DNA of 64,000 nt, taken from assembly GCA_019843655.1 (NCBI GenBank), contig JACDQD010000007.1:26306365-26370364 (forward strand), read 5' to 3'. The notes beneath the pieces were generated by a model. The model searched no databases, had not been told where the DNA came from, and worked only from the letters and a program-made list of their open reading frames with translations. Position numbers and translations under genes: made by a program. Of the stretch, positions 29,468-39,585 are shown in pieces; positions within the stretch are counted from its first letter, which is position 1; every line of letters begins with the position of its first letter. This DNA comes from Lethocerus indicus. Lineage: Eukaryota; Arthropoda; Insecta; Hemiptera; Belostomatidae.

Positions 29468-32400
29468 GTTGTAACATGGCGGACTTTAGTCAATCGCGTG
29501 GAGGTCTGGGGCCTACTGCACTCCTCACTTTTAACAGTTAACATTCTAATTTAATTTCAACACATTATTTTTCTCTTTTCTATCAGGGGAGAAAACGAAA
29601 AGAGCAACACAATCCTGATGGTGGTGGCGATCTGCGCTTGTATCCTGCTGGTGTTCGTGCTGTGCCTCTGCTACCAGTACAGGCTGAGGACGAAGGCGAA
29701 GGAGAACGTGGCCAAGTGCATGTCGATGGCGATGCAGGGCCTGGACGAGCCGCTCAGGCCGACCAACGTCAAGCCCAACTTGGCCAAGTTGAGGATAATA
29801 AAGGAGGCGGAGATGAGGCGCGGCGGCGTACTCGGATACGGAGCATTCGGTACAGTCTACAAGGTCAGTACACTCCTCTCCTACACTTACAGTCGAATTA
29901 ATCAATTATTAAAACTAGCGTCAACAGTACTCAACTTGTGTCTTATTTTTATGCCTGTCTCAACTAATTGGCCTTCATATTATCTAGAAGTTGAAATTGT
30001 TGAATCTGTAGTACCGGGTTATCTTTAGTTTTAATAAACTGAAACAAATATATAGGTGTTATACTTACTTACAATTAGTTTAGGTGTACTAGGGCTTATG
30101 CTAGTCGTAGCTTCCTATATACAGGAATAATAACCAATATTTTCTTACTCTTTCTATTTACTTGTAATTAAAAGATCTTATAGAGCAGTAATTTGTATTA
30201 AATGGAATGACATAACCTCTCTATATGTATATATATTTCATAAAATAATACAGATAAATATCAATGTGTTTAGTCTATTTTGTATCGATAATATATTAGT
30301 AATGTAAAATAAAATCTTCCCATATAAATATTTTCTTACTCTCTTTTACTTGTGAACATAATATCTTATGGTACAGTAAAGAAAATAAAGATCTTCTCAA
30401 CAATTTATTATATAACGTTTTAGTCTCTCATTTAGATGACACAACATTTAAGAAACTGGCCCGAAATTGAATTATTTTTAAAAGTACGAATTTTTTGTTG
30501 ACAGGGAGTATGGGTACCCGAGGGTGAGAACGTGAAAATTCCGGTTGCGATCAAAGTGCTGCGCGAGAGGACGGGAGCGAACACCAGTAAAGAGTTCCTC
30601 GAGGAGGCCTACATAATGGCCAGCGTCGAACACCCGAACCTGCTACAGCTGTTGGCGGTCTGCATGACCTCGCAGATGATGCTCGTCACGCAGCTCATGC
30701 CGTTGGGCTGCCTCCTCGACTACGTCAAGAACAACAAGGACAGGATCGGCTCGAAACTGTTGCTCAACTGGTGCACGCAGATAGCCAGAGGTTGGTACAC
30801 ATTGTCCAGTAAACAGAATCTCCAAATAGACAAGCAACTAAATCATTGCTGGTAAATCGCACATCGTATATACGAGGTCTGTTCAAAAAGTATCGCGAAT
30901 TTTGGGTTTTTTCAAAAGTCATTTATTTATTTACGAATATCTATTTTGTCCCCTTCAAAGTAATCCCCACCAGATATTATAAACTTGTGCCAACGTTTTT
31001 CCCAATCCTCGAAGCACTTCGAAAATTAATTTTTTGCGATCTTGTTAAGCTCCATCTTCGATGCCGTCTTTATCTCCTCAATTGTTCACATCTTCTCGGC
31101 GCTCCGAAAACACTTTGTACCTACCACCGACAAACGTCACTTCGGTCTGAGGTAGCCTCACCATACGCCACAGCCAACATTCGATACGCTTCCGCGCACT
31201 TTATTTTGTTTTTCGTACAAAATTTGACACGGATTCTCCGATCCATTTTTCGGAATGGGTAAAAATCGAAGACGAACCGAAAAAACCTGCAAGAAAAGCG
31301 GCTTTAAAAAATTAACCGTACATTCACGACGGCTTAAATTGTCGGCATAAGTGAGATACACGTGTACAAACGTGAGGTCACAAAAAAACCGTAGATTGAA
31401 TATACTTATTTCGCGGAAATCTAAAATTCGCGATACTTTTTAACGTACCTCGTATATACACATACATACATACAGACATAAGTGACACTGGATTTTGTTA
31501 TTTTAATGGATGATTTCATTATAATATTTTTGTGAATATTCGCTTCAAGAGGATCCACCATGTCGGGTGGTAGCGACACCTGCAATTTCTGTCGTTCTTA
31601 CTTTATAATAAAATGTTATTAAAGCGAGCCTACTAACACTACTAATGTTCGGTTGACCGTTGATTCCAGGCATGTCCTATTTGGAAGAGAAGCGGCTCGT
31701 GCACAGGGATCTGGCCGCTAGGAACGTCCTCGTCCAGACGCCGAACTGCGTTAAAATCACCGATTTCGGTTTGGCCAAACTGTTGGACATCAACGAGGAC
31801 GAGTACAAGGCCAACGGCGGCAAGATGCCGATCAAGTGGCTGGCCCTCGAGTCCATACAGCACCGCATATTCACCCACAAGAGCGATATTTGGGCTTTCG
31901 GTGAGCCAAACTATACGAGATTCGTAGCAATTTATACAGTAGCCCGAGCCACAAAGGACTACCTGTCCCATTTACAAAGGGAGAATATTCTTCTAAGATT
32001 TTATCGTAGAAAAAAATATTAAGAATTATATGTCCTATATATTCCTGCGAAATTATTATTATTATTAAAGTCCTACACATATGACAGGCAGATTAAGAAA
32101 ACTCAAAAGGAACATAAAACTGAACCACGCAATTAAATTCCCAGCAGCTGAATAGGACACACTATAAATTCTGAACAAACAAAAATACTTTCAAGGGGGA
32201 AACAACTAATTATTAGGACTGTTAGGCAGACATTAGAAATATGAAAAAAACTAACACTTTCAGCAGTGATATTGGGTTCATCAGTAGAGGATAAGTAATA
32301 ATCCTAAGATGATTAATGAGACCTCAAATTTAAGTGTATAGAGCGCCAAAACTTCAATGGGACTCTGATGATGGAAGCCCATTGATTTTTGGTTTCCGAA

Positions 32401-35400
32401 CACAGAGAAAATAACATAATTGCAAATTTATTCCAGGAGGAAGAGTCACAAGCGGGTGACTTCTTTTTCATGTGAACCATATCAAAATAATACAATATAA
32501 ATTAACAACAATAATAAAAAAATTATGGGACACTTATACCAATTGTTAATTGATAATTTATCAGTGTGCCAATTGGAAATTTGATTTCTAATTCCGTTTT
32601 ATTTTCAGGCGTCACCGTTTGGGAACTGTTGACCTACGGAGGACGGCCTTACGAGAACGTACCCGCGCGCGAAGTGCCCGAACACCTGGAGAAGGGCGAG
32701 AGGCTTCCGCAGCCGAACATATGCACGATAGAGGTCTACATGGTGATGATCAAGTGCTGGATGCTCGACCCCGAAGTGAGGCCAAACTTCAAGGAGCTGG
32801 CCGACGAGTTCGCCAAAATGGCGAGGGACCCGGGCCGGTACCTGGTCATCATTGGCGACACTTTCATGAGGCTACCCTCCTACTCGTCACAGGTCCGATA
32901 TACCGCAACAATATTTCATAAAATAACTCCTATAATTTCAACAAGATATTCAATAACAGAGACACCAGCTTGCCTGCTTATTTCATATAATAAAAAATCC
33001 TATCCCACTTTGAATCGATAAATAAACCTTCAGATTTATAAAAAGACTTCAGATACTATGACTACCTTGGGACTGATTCATCAACAATGTTTCTTTCAAA
33101 ACAAAAGGATAGTAAGGAGACCACAGACAGACACACTATGAACTTAATATATATCAATTATATTCGCGTACTCTAATTTAATCATTTATTATTATTTTTA
33201 ATGAATAAAATACTGGGTCTAAATTATTTACTTTTTAACTCTTCACCTGTCCCGAGCAGTTTCTGACAGTGAAATAGGTGATTAAATCAAAATCTAAAAT
33301 AAAACTGCTGTTAAGCAGCCTGACAATAACGCAAGTTTATTATTATTATTATTATTAATAGAAAAAGTAGCAATGCTAACATACCTGAAAAGTTATATTT
33401 AAAAAGCCTCAATAACCAAAAAAAAATTATTTTACTGCTCCCTTATTGTATTGCTAAGTTAAGAGGTAGGTTAAGCCTTTTAATGCATGCAGCTCATAAA
33501 ATATAATGGGAATGAAAGACGATAACAATCGGAATGCAAGTATCCATAATTAGACATACCTGATAAAATGATAATATGAATAAAACATAATGATATCTGA
33601 TGAGAATGTTTTTAAGTCCACCAGTGCAAATAACAAAAATTCTTAACATAATTCTAATTATGCGCCTGCTCTTTTTATAACAATGAATATAATAAGACTC
33701 GAATTAATTTTTTGTATTTTGTATTAATATAAACTTAGTGTTAAAAGTAAATTTTTTAAATATATGATGTTGTTTTGGTGGAAACTAATGTATTAATATC
33801 TGTTTTGATTTTGTATAAATATGTCATATTTTAAGTATGGCCAAACCTGTTCTAGCGGATTGATTAAAATGTTTTTTTTTTACTGTTTACAGGATGACAA
33901 AGAGCAGACTTCACTGGAAATGGCCGAAGGAGGAGATGATGAGTACCTGGAGCCGAAATGCAGGGGAGGACTTGTCAGCGCACCACCAATACCACAATCG
34001 CCGATACCTCAGAATCAGACCAACTGGGACAGGGAAATGCACAAGTACCCGCAGCCCAGGAGGTACTGCTCGGACCCCCTCGCTATGAAAGGTACCCTGT
34101 CAAACTGTCTTGTACATAGTCTTAAAGAAATATCATCAACAGGCCTCAGTTTCAGCCTCACTCTAACAAATAGAAAAACCTACCCAGGGGCTTGAGTCAG
34201 GCCTTAGGCTGAAGCAATATCACAAAAAAAAGCCTTAATGACCAAAAAAAAATAATTTTATCACTTCTCTATTCATCGCTAAATTAGTTCAAGAGATAAG
34301 TTAAACCCGGATTTCTAGATAGAGCTTAATTTACATAGCTCATAAAATTTAGACAAAGACATGTTAATTTTGAACAATACAAGTAGCAATAATTACATAC
34401 CTCAACAATAATATTCAAAAAACCTTTAACTAAAAAAATAATTACGAATAAAACTAAATGATATTTGTGTATAATGATTTTTAGTTCACTACAAAAATAC
34501 AAAATACAGAACATATTTTTTTCATTCAATTTGGTGCCAGTATTTCTGTTTTAGTGGTCACATTTGATATATGCATGTATACATTGTAAATAGAAGGTTA
34601 TATTTCACTATTATACATAAATTTTGTTATTGCATCAGGAGACTGAACTGATACTATTGTTGCTCCTTTTGTTTAACAAACATTTAAATGAGATCTTCCC
34701 GCAAGCAATTTTAATTGTTTTAAACATAATTCGATTTAATACAGGGGGGGAATTTCAGGTGGTGGAGATGGACCACTTTTGTTTTTCTATTTCATAAATT
34801 CTGAAATTATTTTTCCACTATTCACAAATTCCAAAGTACGTTATTGAAACCACAACTGGCCATAAATAATGCCTACCTGTTCAGTCTTACTGGTACCGTG
34901 ATAAGCTTTAATAACATCTAATGAACAGTACCTTTTTCTCTTATATTCTGTTTTTATATTAGGAAGAGAATTTAATAATTATTCAATAGTATAAGTCGTA
35001 CAATTAATACCTCATATTTTCTAGAATTTACAATCGATAATGCGAATGGCATTTATGTTATATTTTGTTTAAATTATATTAATGATGGTTTGAGTTTAAA
35101 AGCTAATACCAATTAATTTTGCTTTTAATTATGAATCATTCAGTTTTTTTAAAACTAAATTAGGATGGGAATTATTTATCATAGTTTTTTGTATTGTTAT
35201 ATTAAAATTCGTTACTCTTTTTATTCCCTATGTCTATTTGTAAGTGAAAATGACTAATTCATTCTTTTGTTAATAAAATTCAATAATTTTTTGCAGAAAG
35301 CGAGATGGGAGATGACTGTGGTGGTGCAAGGCGCGAGGCTCAAGTCGGTGACCTAAAGCTGGAGCTGCCCCTCGACGAAGACGACTATCTGATGCCGTCG

Positions 35401-36663
35401 CCTCAACAAAGTCAGGCGACGACGGCCTACATGGACCTCATAGGCGACTCGAAACTACCAGGTAACACGCCCAACAGTCATTCCTCTGACTATTTCACCA
35501 CAGCTATCAATATATTTTGAACAGATACACAGCCCGTCCCGGGTGAGCATAAAGTTTTATGCCTGAATATTAACTTGTCTGCACAAAGTACTACAAGAAC
35601 TTTGCTACAGATAGCCGAAAACATGTCAATAACTCATAATATAAATAATTTAAAGTATCTCTCAGGGCGTTTAATGCGCGCTCAGAATTTGGTCACACAG
35701 TTGTTATTCGCTCTTAAGACAGCTGTCTTGAAATGTGGAGGATTCACACAAAAATACTACAAACAAGGAAATTAATAAAAGCCAATAAATAAAATTGTAG
35801 ACTGTATCACGGAAAACATATTTTAAATATTCCAATGAGAGACAGGCTAGTCGTGAATAATGTTATATAGCCGTGAAATAGTTGCAGGATGATTTTTCTA
35901 TCTTTCCTTTTTGTCTGTATATACTTTTTGTATCCATTGTCTGACAGTAATGTCAAAATACATACGAACTTGTTGTATGAGGGGGATAATAAAAAGGTTT
36001 TGTGGTACCGAACTCATACTGTAAGATCTTCCTGCAAGCAATTGTAATTTTTTTTTCTTCTTTAACAACATTCAATTTAACTACATTCCTTGTATTGTTG
36101 TGGTGAGTATCGAGTTTTTTATTTCGATTTCATAAATTCTAAAAATATTTGTCCCTCGCGATATCTACATAGAGTTCTACAAGAAATTGTTACTGATAGC
36201 CAAACCGGTCAATGACACATACTGGTGGTTAAAATACATATGTAGTATTAATATTTTTATAAACACGAGGGAGCTGTTGAATTTAAATTATTCGAATGAT
36301 GGCCCGATTGGTAGTCTGGCCAACATTTGTTTTTCACTATAGATTTCCACCGGGTATGATAAGACCGCAAAACAGGTATGTTGGACTAATTTTTGGTCTG
36401 TTGATTTTGCAGAAGACATGCCCGAAGGTAAGGGGATGTTGAGGAACTACCACCCGGACTTCCTGCCGCCGCAGGCGACCATAGTGGACAACCCCGAGTA
36501 CCATCTGTTCTCCGGTGGTGAGCCCGTCGTGCTCGGTATGCAGCCGCCGGCGCAGCCGCCACACCAGAAATCCTCCGAAGAGGAGTCCGACCACGAGTAC
36601 TACAACGACTTCGACAGGCAGCGCGAGTTGCAGCCCCTCAGGCGCAGCGAGACCACCGTATGA
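4893..36663 (+). CDS. Egfr: Epidermal growth factor receptor, complete spliced gene (19 coding exons)
   Basis: This is the receptor tyrosine kinase for EGF/TGF-alpha-type ligands. In insects it drives Ras/MAPK signalling from the plasma membrane. Joining 19 exons at GT-AG boundaries gives 1365 residues with no frame conflict, close to Drosophila Egfr in length. Domain order: signal peptide about 1-33, L1 about 62-190, furin-like repeats about 198-355, L2 about 355-490, extended cysteine-rich part about 510-800, transmembrane about 809-830, kinase about 880-1145, tail to 1365. The kinase has the glycine loop G885-x-G887-x-x-G890, VAIK lysine K911, helix-C E928, gatekeeper T956, HRD at 1001-1003 and DFG at 1021-1023, so it should be active. 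The extra cysteine-rich segment before the membrane is typical of arthropod receptors. Intron 1 spans 19.1 kb; all others are under 1.3 kb. A vertebrate-type ERBB2/3/4 reading is unlikely given the closer match to insect Egfr. Confidence 0.97.
11058..11092. repeat. CT microsatellite in Egfr intron 1
   Basis: Nearly pure CT dinucleotides followed by a short CA run. More CT-rich sequence continues to about 11170. The GAGAG complement is the core recognised by GAGA-type factors. Confidence 0.9.
13911..13998 (+). repeat. Dispersed SINE-like hairpin repeat, copy 1
   Basis: Contains the shared core: a GACACCGCTACTGAAGATGG block, a GAAA box and the GGTCTAGCAAAAGACC hairpin. Closely related copies lie at 49582-49735, 50431-50500, 52688-52800, 59277-59420 and elsewhere in the window. 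No coding capacity. Confidence 0.75.
14512..14568. repeat. Long CT microsatellite in Egfr intron 1
   Basis: An almost uninterrupted CT array of about 57 bp, ending in CCCTCTCC. It is the longest of three CT tracts in intron 1. Confidence 0.95.
17340..17420. repeat. GGA/GAG purine-rich low-complexity stretch
   Basis: Interrupted GGA and GAA triplets on the plus strand. A similar shorter run lies at 17508-17531. It is simple sequence without coding signal. Confidence 0.7.
19302..19323. repeat. CT microsatellite in Egfr intron 1
   Basis: Short, nearly pure CT array followed by a pyrimidine-rich segment. Confidence 0.85.
24166..24328 (+). CDS. Egfr: Egfr exon 2: start of mature receptor and L1 domain
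   Basis: Residues 44-98. It opens with ICIGT, then SVPSN and [14 protein letters not shown], motifs shared closely with Drosophila Egfr at the mature N-terminus. The acceptor is TTTACAG and the donor GTACGT, phases 1 and 2. The first conserved cysteine pair of L1 (C45 and C72) is here. Confidence 0.96.
24872..25044 (+). CDS. Egfr: Egfr exon 3: L1 domain beta-helix
   Basis: Residues 98-156. It carries the conserved [11 protein letters not shown] strand followed by the LQIIRG turn of the leucine-rich L1 ligand-binding domain. The acceptor is TTTTCAG and the donor GTGAGT; the split codon joins to GAC. Confidence 0.96.
25127..25452 (+). CDS. Egfr: Egfr exon 4: end of L1, first furin-like repeats
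   Basis: Residues 156-264. [13 protein letters not shown] closes L1. [19 protein letters not shown] opens the first cysteine-rich domain, followed by the [13 protein letters not shown] block. The donor is the weaker GTCAGT, phase 0. Sequence downstream of the exon loses homology at once, which confirms the boundary. Confidence 0.96.
25594..25791 (+). CDS. Egfr: Egfr exon 5: cysteine-rich domain II, dimerisation arm region
   Basis: Residues 265-330, phase 0 at both ends. It includes [12 protein letters not shown] and [16 protein letters not shown]. In the family these form the domain II arm that mediates receptor dimer contacts. The acceptor follows a T-rich tract. Confidence 0.96.
26419..26720 (+). 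CDS. Egfr: Egfr exon 6: end of domain II, start of L2
   Basis: Residues 331-431. [16 protein letters not shown] ends the cysteine-rich domain. [14 protein letters not shown] opens the second ligand-binding L domain, which runs to the KYFR junction. The donor is the non-consensus CAG/GTCGGT, phase 2. Confidence 0.96.
26895..27130 (+). CDS. Egfr: Egfr exon 7: L2 ligand-binding domain
   Basis: Residues 431-510. It holds the [10 protein letters not shown] repeat turn, SLYIVKTSL and the [13 protein letters not shown] close, all typical of the second L domain. The acceptor is TTTTCAG and the donor GTGAGT, phase 1. Confidence 0.96.
27249..27381 (+). CDS. Egfr: Egfr exon 8: cysteine-rich domain IV
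   Basis: Residues 510-554. [20 protein letters not shown] is the conserved start of the second cysteine-rich domain. The acceptor is TTTACAG and the donor GTAATT, phase 2. Confidence 0.95.
27557..27833 (+). CDS. Egfr: Egfr exon 9: cysteine-rich domain IV continued
   Basis: Residues 554-646. Repeated CxxC-type modules ([17 protein letters not shown], then [12 protein letters not shown]). It ends phase 0 at TEDATV before a GTCAGT donor. Confidence 0.95.
28277..28438 (+). CDS. Egfr: Egfr exon 10: extra cysteine-rich modules
   Basis: Residues 647-700, phase 0 at both ends. [18 protein letters not shown] matches the arthropod-type extension of the extracellular part. [19 protein letters not shown] leads into the next exon. 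Confidence 0.95.
28604..28780 (+). CDS. Egfr: Egfr exon 11: extra cysteine-rich modules
   Basis: Residues 701-759, phase 0 at both ends. It starts [19 protein letters not shown] and includes [18 protein letters not shown]. The donor is GTAAGC. Confidence 0.95.
28947..29074 (+). CDS. Egfr: Egfr exon 12: juxtamembrane extracellular segment
   Basis: Residues 760-802. It has sequons NATS and NCTE and the last extracellular cysteines. The acceptor is TTTGCAG and the donor GTGAGT, phase 2. Confidence 0.93.
29409..29464. repeat. TA microsatellite in Egfr intron 12
   Basis: Pure TA dinucleotide array of about 56 bp between exons 12 and 13. Confidence 0.97.
29587..29863 (+). CDS. Egfr: Egfr exon 13: transmembrane helix, juxtamembrane and glycine loop
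   Basis: Residues 802-894. The hydrophobic span [19 protein letters not shown] (about 811-829) is followed by a basic stop-transfer YRLRTKAK. Next come the conserved [17 protein letters not shown] juxtamembrane activation segment and [10 protein letters not shown] of the ATP-binding loop. The donor is AAG/GTCAGT, phase 0. Confidence 0.97.
30505..30790 (+). CDS. Egfr: Egfr exon 14: kinase N-lobe
   Basis: Residues 895-990. [15 protein letters not shown] contains catalytic lysine K911. [16 protein letters not shown] carries the helix-C glutamate E928. [15 protein letters not shown] contains the gatekeeper threonine T956. The donor GTTGGT is weak, but the join to exon 15 restores the conserved glycine-methionine codon pair. 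Confidence 0.97.
30873..31452 (-). mobile_element. Internally deleted mariner transposon in Egfr intron 14
   Basis: A 580-bp element with inverted ends of 30-31 bp: one starts CGAGGTCTGTTCAAAAAGTA, the other is its near-perfect complement with two substitutions and one gap. TA target repeats sit on both sides. On the minus strand the reading from about 31246 resembles the start of mariner transposase ([13 protein letters not shown]). The segment at about 30948-31020 resembles its C-terminus ([10 protein letters not shown], then [10 protein letters not shown]). The catalytic middle is missing, so it is a nonautonomous fossil of a once 1.2-1.3 kb element. It accounts for two thirds of this 879-bp intron. 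Confidence 0.92.
31670..31900 (+). CDS. Egfr: Egfr exon 15: kinase catalytic and activation loops
   Basis: Residues 990-1067. It contains HRDLAARN (1001-1008), DFGLAKLL (DFG at 1021-1023) and [13 protein letters not shown] of the activation segment. All catalytic residues expected of a tyrosine kinase are present. The donor is GTGAGC, phase 1. Confidence 0.97.
32609..32892 (+). CDS. Egfr: Egfr exon 16: kinase C-lobe
   Basis: Residues 1067-1161. [20 protein letters not shown] and the [20 protein letters not shown] block end the kinase. It runs on to RLPSYSSQ. The donor is the poor CAG/GTCCGA, but the next exon continues the family sequence in phase 0. Confidence 0.96.
33893..34091 (+). CDS. 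Egfr: Egfr exon 17: cytoplasmic tail, first tyrosine motifs
   Basis: Residues 1162-1228. DDEYLEPK is a candidate phosphotyrosine docking motif. A proline-rich stretch ([10 protein letters not shown]) and the conserved [11 protein letters not shown] follow. The donor is GTACCC, phase 1. Less conserved than the kinase, as expected. Confidence 0.93.
35297..35461 (+). CDS. Egfr: Egfr exon 18: tail with DEDDYLMP motif
   Basis: Residues 1228-1283. [16 protein letters not shown] (Y1258) and AYMDLIGDS are conserved with Drosophila Egfr, where this part of the tail binds adaptors. The donor is GTAACA, phase 1. Confidence 0.95.
36413..36663 (+). CDS. Egfr: Egfr exon 19: tail end and stop
   Basis: Residues 1283-1365. 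VDNPEY (NPEY at 1309-1312) is a PTB-domain docking motif of the Shc type. [18 protein letters not shown] closes the protein much as in Drosophila. Stop TGA at 36661-36663. Confidence 0.96.
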
Positions 36664-38105
36664 ACGAAGAAGAACAAAGAACGAAGAAGAAAGGATTTGA
36701 AACTAGTGTTCTAATCGAACTAATTAGTGCTACAATTTGACAATTTCCTGCTTATTATTACTGAGTTTCTGTGTTACTGTGAATTGTCTTGCCAGAATAT
36801 TTCTATTTAAGAAGGCCCCCATCCTCTTTGAGAAACTTTGATAGTTATCGAACTCTATTATATACAGAGGTGGTCGCCTTATTATTATAATAATAAAATG
36901 TATCGATTGTAAATATTTGCTAAGGCCATTTTTTTTTTTGTATTCTATAGATACAAAAACAAACAAAAACAAATATGCTGGAACTAAACGGGGAACAATA
37001 CTTTAGTGTAGGATTGTTAAACGACAAAAAACATTTTATTATCCTTGTATTAGAAACGTTGACTGATACATCAATTATATCTCAAATGATAAGGTACAAT
37101 TTAAATTTGCCATAGGAGGATAAATAATATTTAGTCGAGCGTGTGTTTACAGTGGACTTTTTTGGTTTTCGTACGTTGGAATTGTGAGTTTTGTTGTTAG
37201 AATTGAAAACAAAAATGAAATATATTGTGCCATTTCAGGGTGGCGTGTGCAGGCTTGTCTTTAAACTGCGGAATTACAAAAAGAGTTTATATATATATAA
37301 AAAGAAAAAAATTGTTGTATTTTTGAGGCATGTAGAAAGAGAGAAAATTTAATTATTTTGAATTATGTACAATGTACTTATTATAATTTTGTATTTAAAA
37401 AAAAAGTAAAAAGAAGAAATATTGTAAATATCCTTTTAAATGAAGTGTGGAAGTGTCGTCTTACAAAAAAATTTAATATTCTCTCCGGAATCGGTGAAAT
37501 TTAAAATGTTAAAATTTCTAATTAAAATTATTTTCGCTTAATAAGGCGAAACATAGCCATACTTCATTTATAAAGAAGACCTATAGACTGTGATACTGTT
37601 GTTATAATCAATTACAATATAGTTTTATATCATTTTTGTTTATTGTTTAAGCGATGTAACATTTTGTTGCATTAATTTTTTTTTTGGAATTATTATTATT
37701 ACTATTTTATTAACACAACGGCAATACAATTATTTATAATTGATTTTTAATAGGTCTCATAGATTTAATGTGTTATATAATTTGTTTGGAAATATGTACA
37801 AGAGGGTTATTTATTTGTTCTTTTTTCTCTTCAAAGTTGGAAAACAATTTTCTTTCAGAGACTTTGTGACAGCGTAACATCATTATATTTTCAATAGTTT
37901 TGTTGTTATGCTAATCTTAATTCATTCCATACATCTATAAAGTGCCTTCTCATTCCTGTTTATTCCTTTAAATCGATGGAGTCATATTAAAAAATACTTA
38001 ATTTTGTACTATAATTTGTAATTAATGTTGGATACTTCATATTAATTTGATTGTACATACATATAAATATATATATTAAACTGTTTAATAAACAAATAAT
38101 ATGAA
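36664..38105 (+). other. Egfr: Egfr 3'UTR and poly(A) signals
   Basis: AT-rich noncoding sequence after the stop. AATAAA at 38087-38092 is the likely main poly(A) signal; another AATAAA at 36892-36897 could give a short form. Three Pumilio-type sites (TGTANATA) lie at 36908-36915, 37433-37440 and 38052-38059. No open reading frame of interest. Confidence 0.8.
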
Positions 38106-38262
38106 ATCATTGCGTTTAAATTAATTACTCCCAATACTCATTTTATGATTATGTATATGGAAAATTATTACAAAAAATATGGCAATGTGAACTCTTTAGC
38201 TTTAATTTTGAAAAATATTTTCCAGTTATTTTTTAAAAATTACTATTTCTTCACAGCCATCT

Positions 38263-38263
<1 letters not shown>

Positions 38264-38318
<55 letters not shown>
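38264..38318. repeat. TA microsatellite
   Basis: Pure TA array just past the Egfr 3' end. Confidence 0.97.
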
Positions 38319-38321
<3 letters not shown>

Positions 38322-38412
38322 TCCTTATTAGGAGAATATATAATAAATTCTTGCCAAGTGTACTGATTGTTAAGTGTGTATGAGTGGAATGATTGTCCTG
38401 TACAGTAATTGT

Positions 38413-38539
38413 CCCAGGATTATTATTTAATTAATTATCGATCATTTTAGATTGGACATTATGGTTTTCTTAAGGAATAGAAAGAAAGGTCAAGAGTATT
38501 CCATTAAAATTCAGTTTAATAACATTAATTATGATGTTA
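38413..38539. repeat. Left 127-bp direct repeat flanking satellite array 1
   Basis: Starts CCCAGGATTATTATTTAATT and ends ATGATGTTAG. A near copy (about 90% or better identical by eye) lies at 39586-39712 in the same orientation. The pair brackets 1046 bp that hold the satellite array and a dispersed repeat. Confidence 0.88.
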
Positions 38540-39358
38540 GGTGTGCACTCAACGAACTTTAGTTAAGTACATTCCCGCACCACCCTCAGGGGGCGCTAGT
38601 TTATCGGTACGCGTGCACTCAACGAACTTTAGTTAAGTACATTCCCGCACCACCCTCAAGGGGCGCTAGTTTACAGTTACGAGTGCACTCAACGAACTTT
38701 AGTTAAGTACATTCCCGCAACACCCTGAGGGGGGCGCCAGTTTATTGGTACGCGTGCACTCAACGAACTTTAGTTAAGTACATTCCCGCACCACCCTGAG
38801 GGGGCGCTAGTTTATTGGTACGCGTGCACTCAACGAACTTTAGTTAAGTACATTCCCGCAACACCCTGAGGGGGGCGCCAGTTTATTGGTACGCGTGCAC
38901 TCAACGAACTTTAGTTAAGTACATTTCCGCACCACCCTCAAGGGGCGCTAGTTTACAGTTACGAGTGCACTCAACGAACTTTAGTTAAGTACATTCCCGC
39001 ACCACCCTGAGGGGGCGCCAGTTTATCGGTACGCGTGCACTCAACGAACTTTAGTTAAGTACATTCCCGCACCACCCTCAAGGGGCGCTAGTTTAGTTAA
39101 GTACATTCCCGCACCACCCTCAGGGGCGCTAGTTTACAGTTACGCGTGCACTCAACGAACTTTAGTTAAGTACATTCCCGCACCACCCTGAGGGGGCGCT
39201 AGTTTATAGGTACAAGTGCACTCAACGAACTTTAGTTAAGTACATTCCCGCACCACCCTCAAGGGGCGCTAGTTTACAGTTACGAATGCACTCAACGAAC
39301 TTTAGTTAAGTACATTCCCGCAACACCCTGAGGGGGGCGCCAGTTTATCGGTACGCGT
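38540..39358 (+). repeat. 70-bp satellite array 1 (about 12 units)
   Basis: Tandem units of 69-72 bp beginning GTGCACTCAACGAACTTTAG, with TTAAGTACATTCCCGCACCA, a CCCTGAGGG-type small palindrome and a GGTACGCG end. About 11 full units and one truncated unit near 39089. Units differ mainly at the palindrome and just after GTTTA. The same monomer forms arrays at 44672-45655 and, inverted, at 51186-52598. Confidence 0.97.
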
Positions 39359-39373
39359 TCACAAAAAATTTTT

Positions 39374-39581
39374 AATTGGCTTTCACACCTCAGAGGACGC
39401 GCCTCCTATAGCTTTAGCCGACGGGTGGTTTTTGTTCCTTCGTCCCCTCGACACCATCTAATGTCTACAAAGCCTAACTGGATACAAAAGAGAAATTGAG
39501 CTCCGAATTTCGCGATTGATTGAAAAAAACATATTTGTGAAATAAAACATTCATGGAACGGGTCACACGGATCCATTTTCA
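39374..39581 (+). repeat. Dispersed repeat of about 200 bp, copy A
   Basis: Starts near AATTGGCTTTCACACCTC and ends at CACACGGATCCATTTTCA. A diverged copy in the same orientation lies at 55507-55703. No coding capacity. It directly follows satellite array 1, inside the 127-bp direct repeats. Confidence 0.85.
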
Positions 39582-39585
39582 TTGG

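Noticed and set aside
38540..39358. CRISPR-like array
   Set aside because: The whole 70-bp unit repeats with no variable spacers, and the context is a eukaryotic genome; it is a satellite.
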